Assembly (NCBI GenBank): GCA_946613705.1
Contig: CAMOFU010000106.1
Coordinates: forward strand, 1 to 7,760
DNA from: an uncultured Clostridia bacterium
GTDB lineage: Bacteria; Bacillota; Clostridia; Oscillospirales; Ruminococcaceae
Length of the DNA stretch: 7,760 bases
Direction: 5' to 3'
In this document: one piece after another, positions 7,659-7,760 of the stretch
Layout of the letters: every line of letters begins with the position of its first letter
How positions within the stretch are numbered: the stretch's first letter is position 1
Notes under the pieces: model-generated
The model's database searches: none
Seen by the model: only the letters and a program-made list of their open reading frames with translations
What the model was told of the DNA's origin: nothing
Position numbers and translations under genes: made by a program

Positions 7659-7664
7659 ACCTCA
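7659..7664 (-). promoter_or_regulatory. Ribosome binding site deciding the recJ start
   Basis: TGAGGT on the minus strand places GAGG 8 nt before ATG 7651. The same frame extends upstream to a TTG at 7693, but that codon overlaps the promoter spacer and lies upstream of the predicted transcript start, so it cannot be the normal start. Confidence 0.8.
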
Positions 7665-7681
7665 TTGATAGATAATATTAT

Positions 7682-7710
7682 ATTATACCACAAGTTGCGG
7701 TCATTTTCAA
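7682..7710 (-). promoter_or_regulatory. Sigma-A (sigma-70 type) promoter of the recJ-rel operon
   Basis: On the minus strand a -35 box TTGAAA (7710-7705) is separated by exactly 17 bp from a perfect -10 box TATAAT (7687-7682). TG one base upstream of the -10 gives an extended -10 (TGGTATAAT). A second TATAAT overlaps by one base at 7682-7677, but its spacing to the -35 would be 22 bp. The start of transcription is predicted near 7675, giving a leader of about 24 nt before the recJ ATG. This is a pattern match; no start site has been measured. Confidence 0.85.
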
Positions 7711-7760
7711 TAGTGATGTTCGTGGAATAGATGAATATTTTTTAAATGATTTGTGAGGGG
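7711..7760. other. Upstream non-coding region of the operon
   Basis: Fifty bases upstream of the -35 box carry no supportable gene. A run rich in A and T at about 7735-7750 could act as an UP-like element, although it lies somewhat far from the -35. The plus strand ends in GTGAGGGG at the window edge, which could be a Shine-Dalgarno for a divergent gene beyond it; no start codon is visible, so this stays a guess. Confidence 0.4.

Noticed and set aside
7652..7693. A 14-residue N-terminal extension of RecJ from TTG 7693
   Set aside because: The TTG lies within the promoter spacer, upstream of the predicted transcript start, and the internal ATG 7651 has a good Shine-Dalgarno.
7711..7760. A possible divergent promoter and gene start on the plus strand
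   Set aside because: No plus-strand -35/-10 pair with acceptable match and spacing was found, and GTGAGGGG at the edge is not followed by a visible start codon.

Overview
The window is one stretch of a leftward (minus-strand) operon of ordinary bacterial housekeeping genes. It reads, in transcription order from the right edge: recJ (single-strand DNA exonuclease), rel (bifunctional (p)ppGpp synthetase/hydrolase), a glyoxalase II-like metallo-beta-lactamase-fold hydrolase, a HemZ-type radical SAM protein, and an RlmD/RlmCD-type 23S rRNA uracil-5 methyltransferase cut by the left edge. Gaps are 17 and 12 nt, then 1 nt, then a 17-bp overlap, so the five genes are very probably co-transcribed and the last three probably translationally coupled.

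Organism: the recJ-rel-MBL-hemZ order, the Firmicute-type RecJ with an extra C-terminal region, the bifunctional Rel, the near-consensus sigma-A promoter and strong Shine-Dalgarno sites all point to a Gram-positive Clostridia member. Mixed base composition with heavy use of ATA (Ile) and AGG (Arg) codons resembles Oscillospiraceae such as Ruminococcus. The genus is an inference from gene style, not proven by the sequence.

Layout: positions 7711-7760 are A/T-rich non-coding DNA upstream of the operon. Positions 7682-7710 hold a strong promoter (TTGAAA, 17 bp, extended -10 TGGTATAAT), which predicts a leader of about 24 nt before recJ (7651-5621). rel follows from a GTG at 5603 to 3384, then the MBL hydrolase (3371-2736), hemZ (2734-1262) and rlmD (1278 to beyond base 1). 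No rRNA, tRNA, CRISPR array, insertion sequence, prophage gene or clear terminator was seen, and no non-coding stretch exceeds about 110 bases.

Working together: the operon joins DNA repair (RecJ), stringent-response control of (p)ppGpp (Rel), small-molecule thioester or related hydrolysis (MBL), a radical SAM reaction of uncertain substrate (HemZ) and ribosome maturation (RlmD). It resembles the conserved Firmicute recJ-apt-relA-dtd neighbourhood but lacks apt and dtd between recJ and the MBL gene. I found no convincing undescribed system. The points worth a second look are the missing apt/dtd, the HemW-like CxxxCxxCxF motif in HemZ, a divergent catalytic signature in the methyltransferase, and the hemZ/rlmD overlap at an A6 run.
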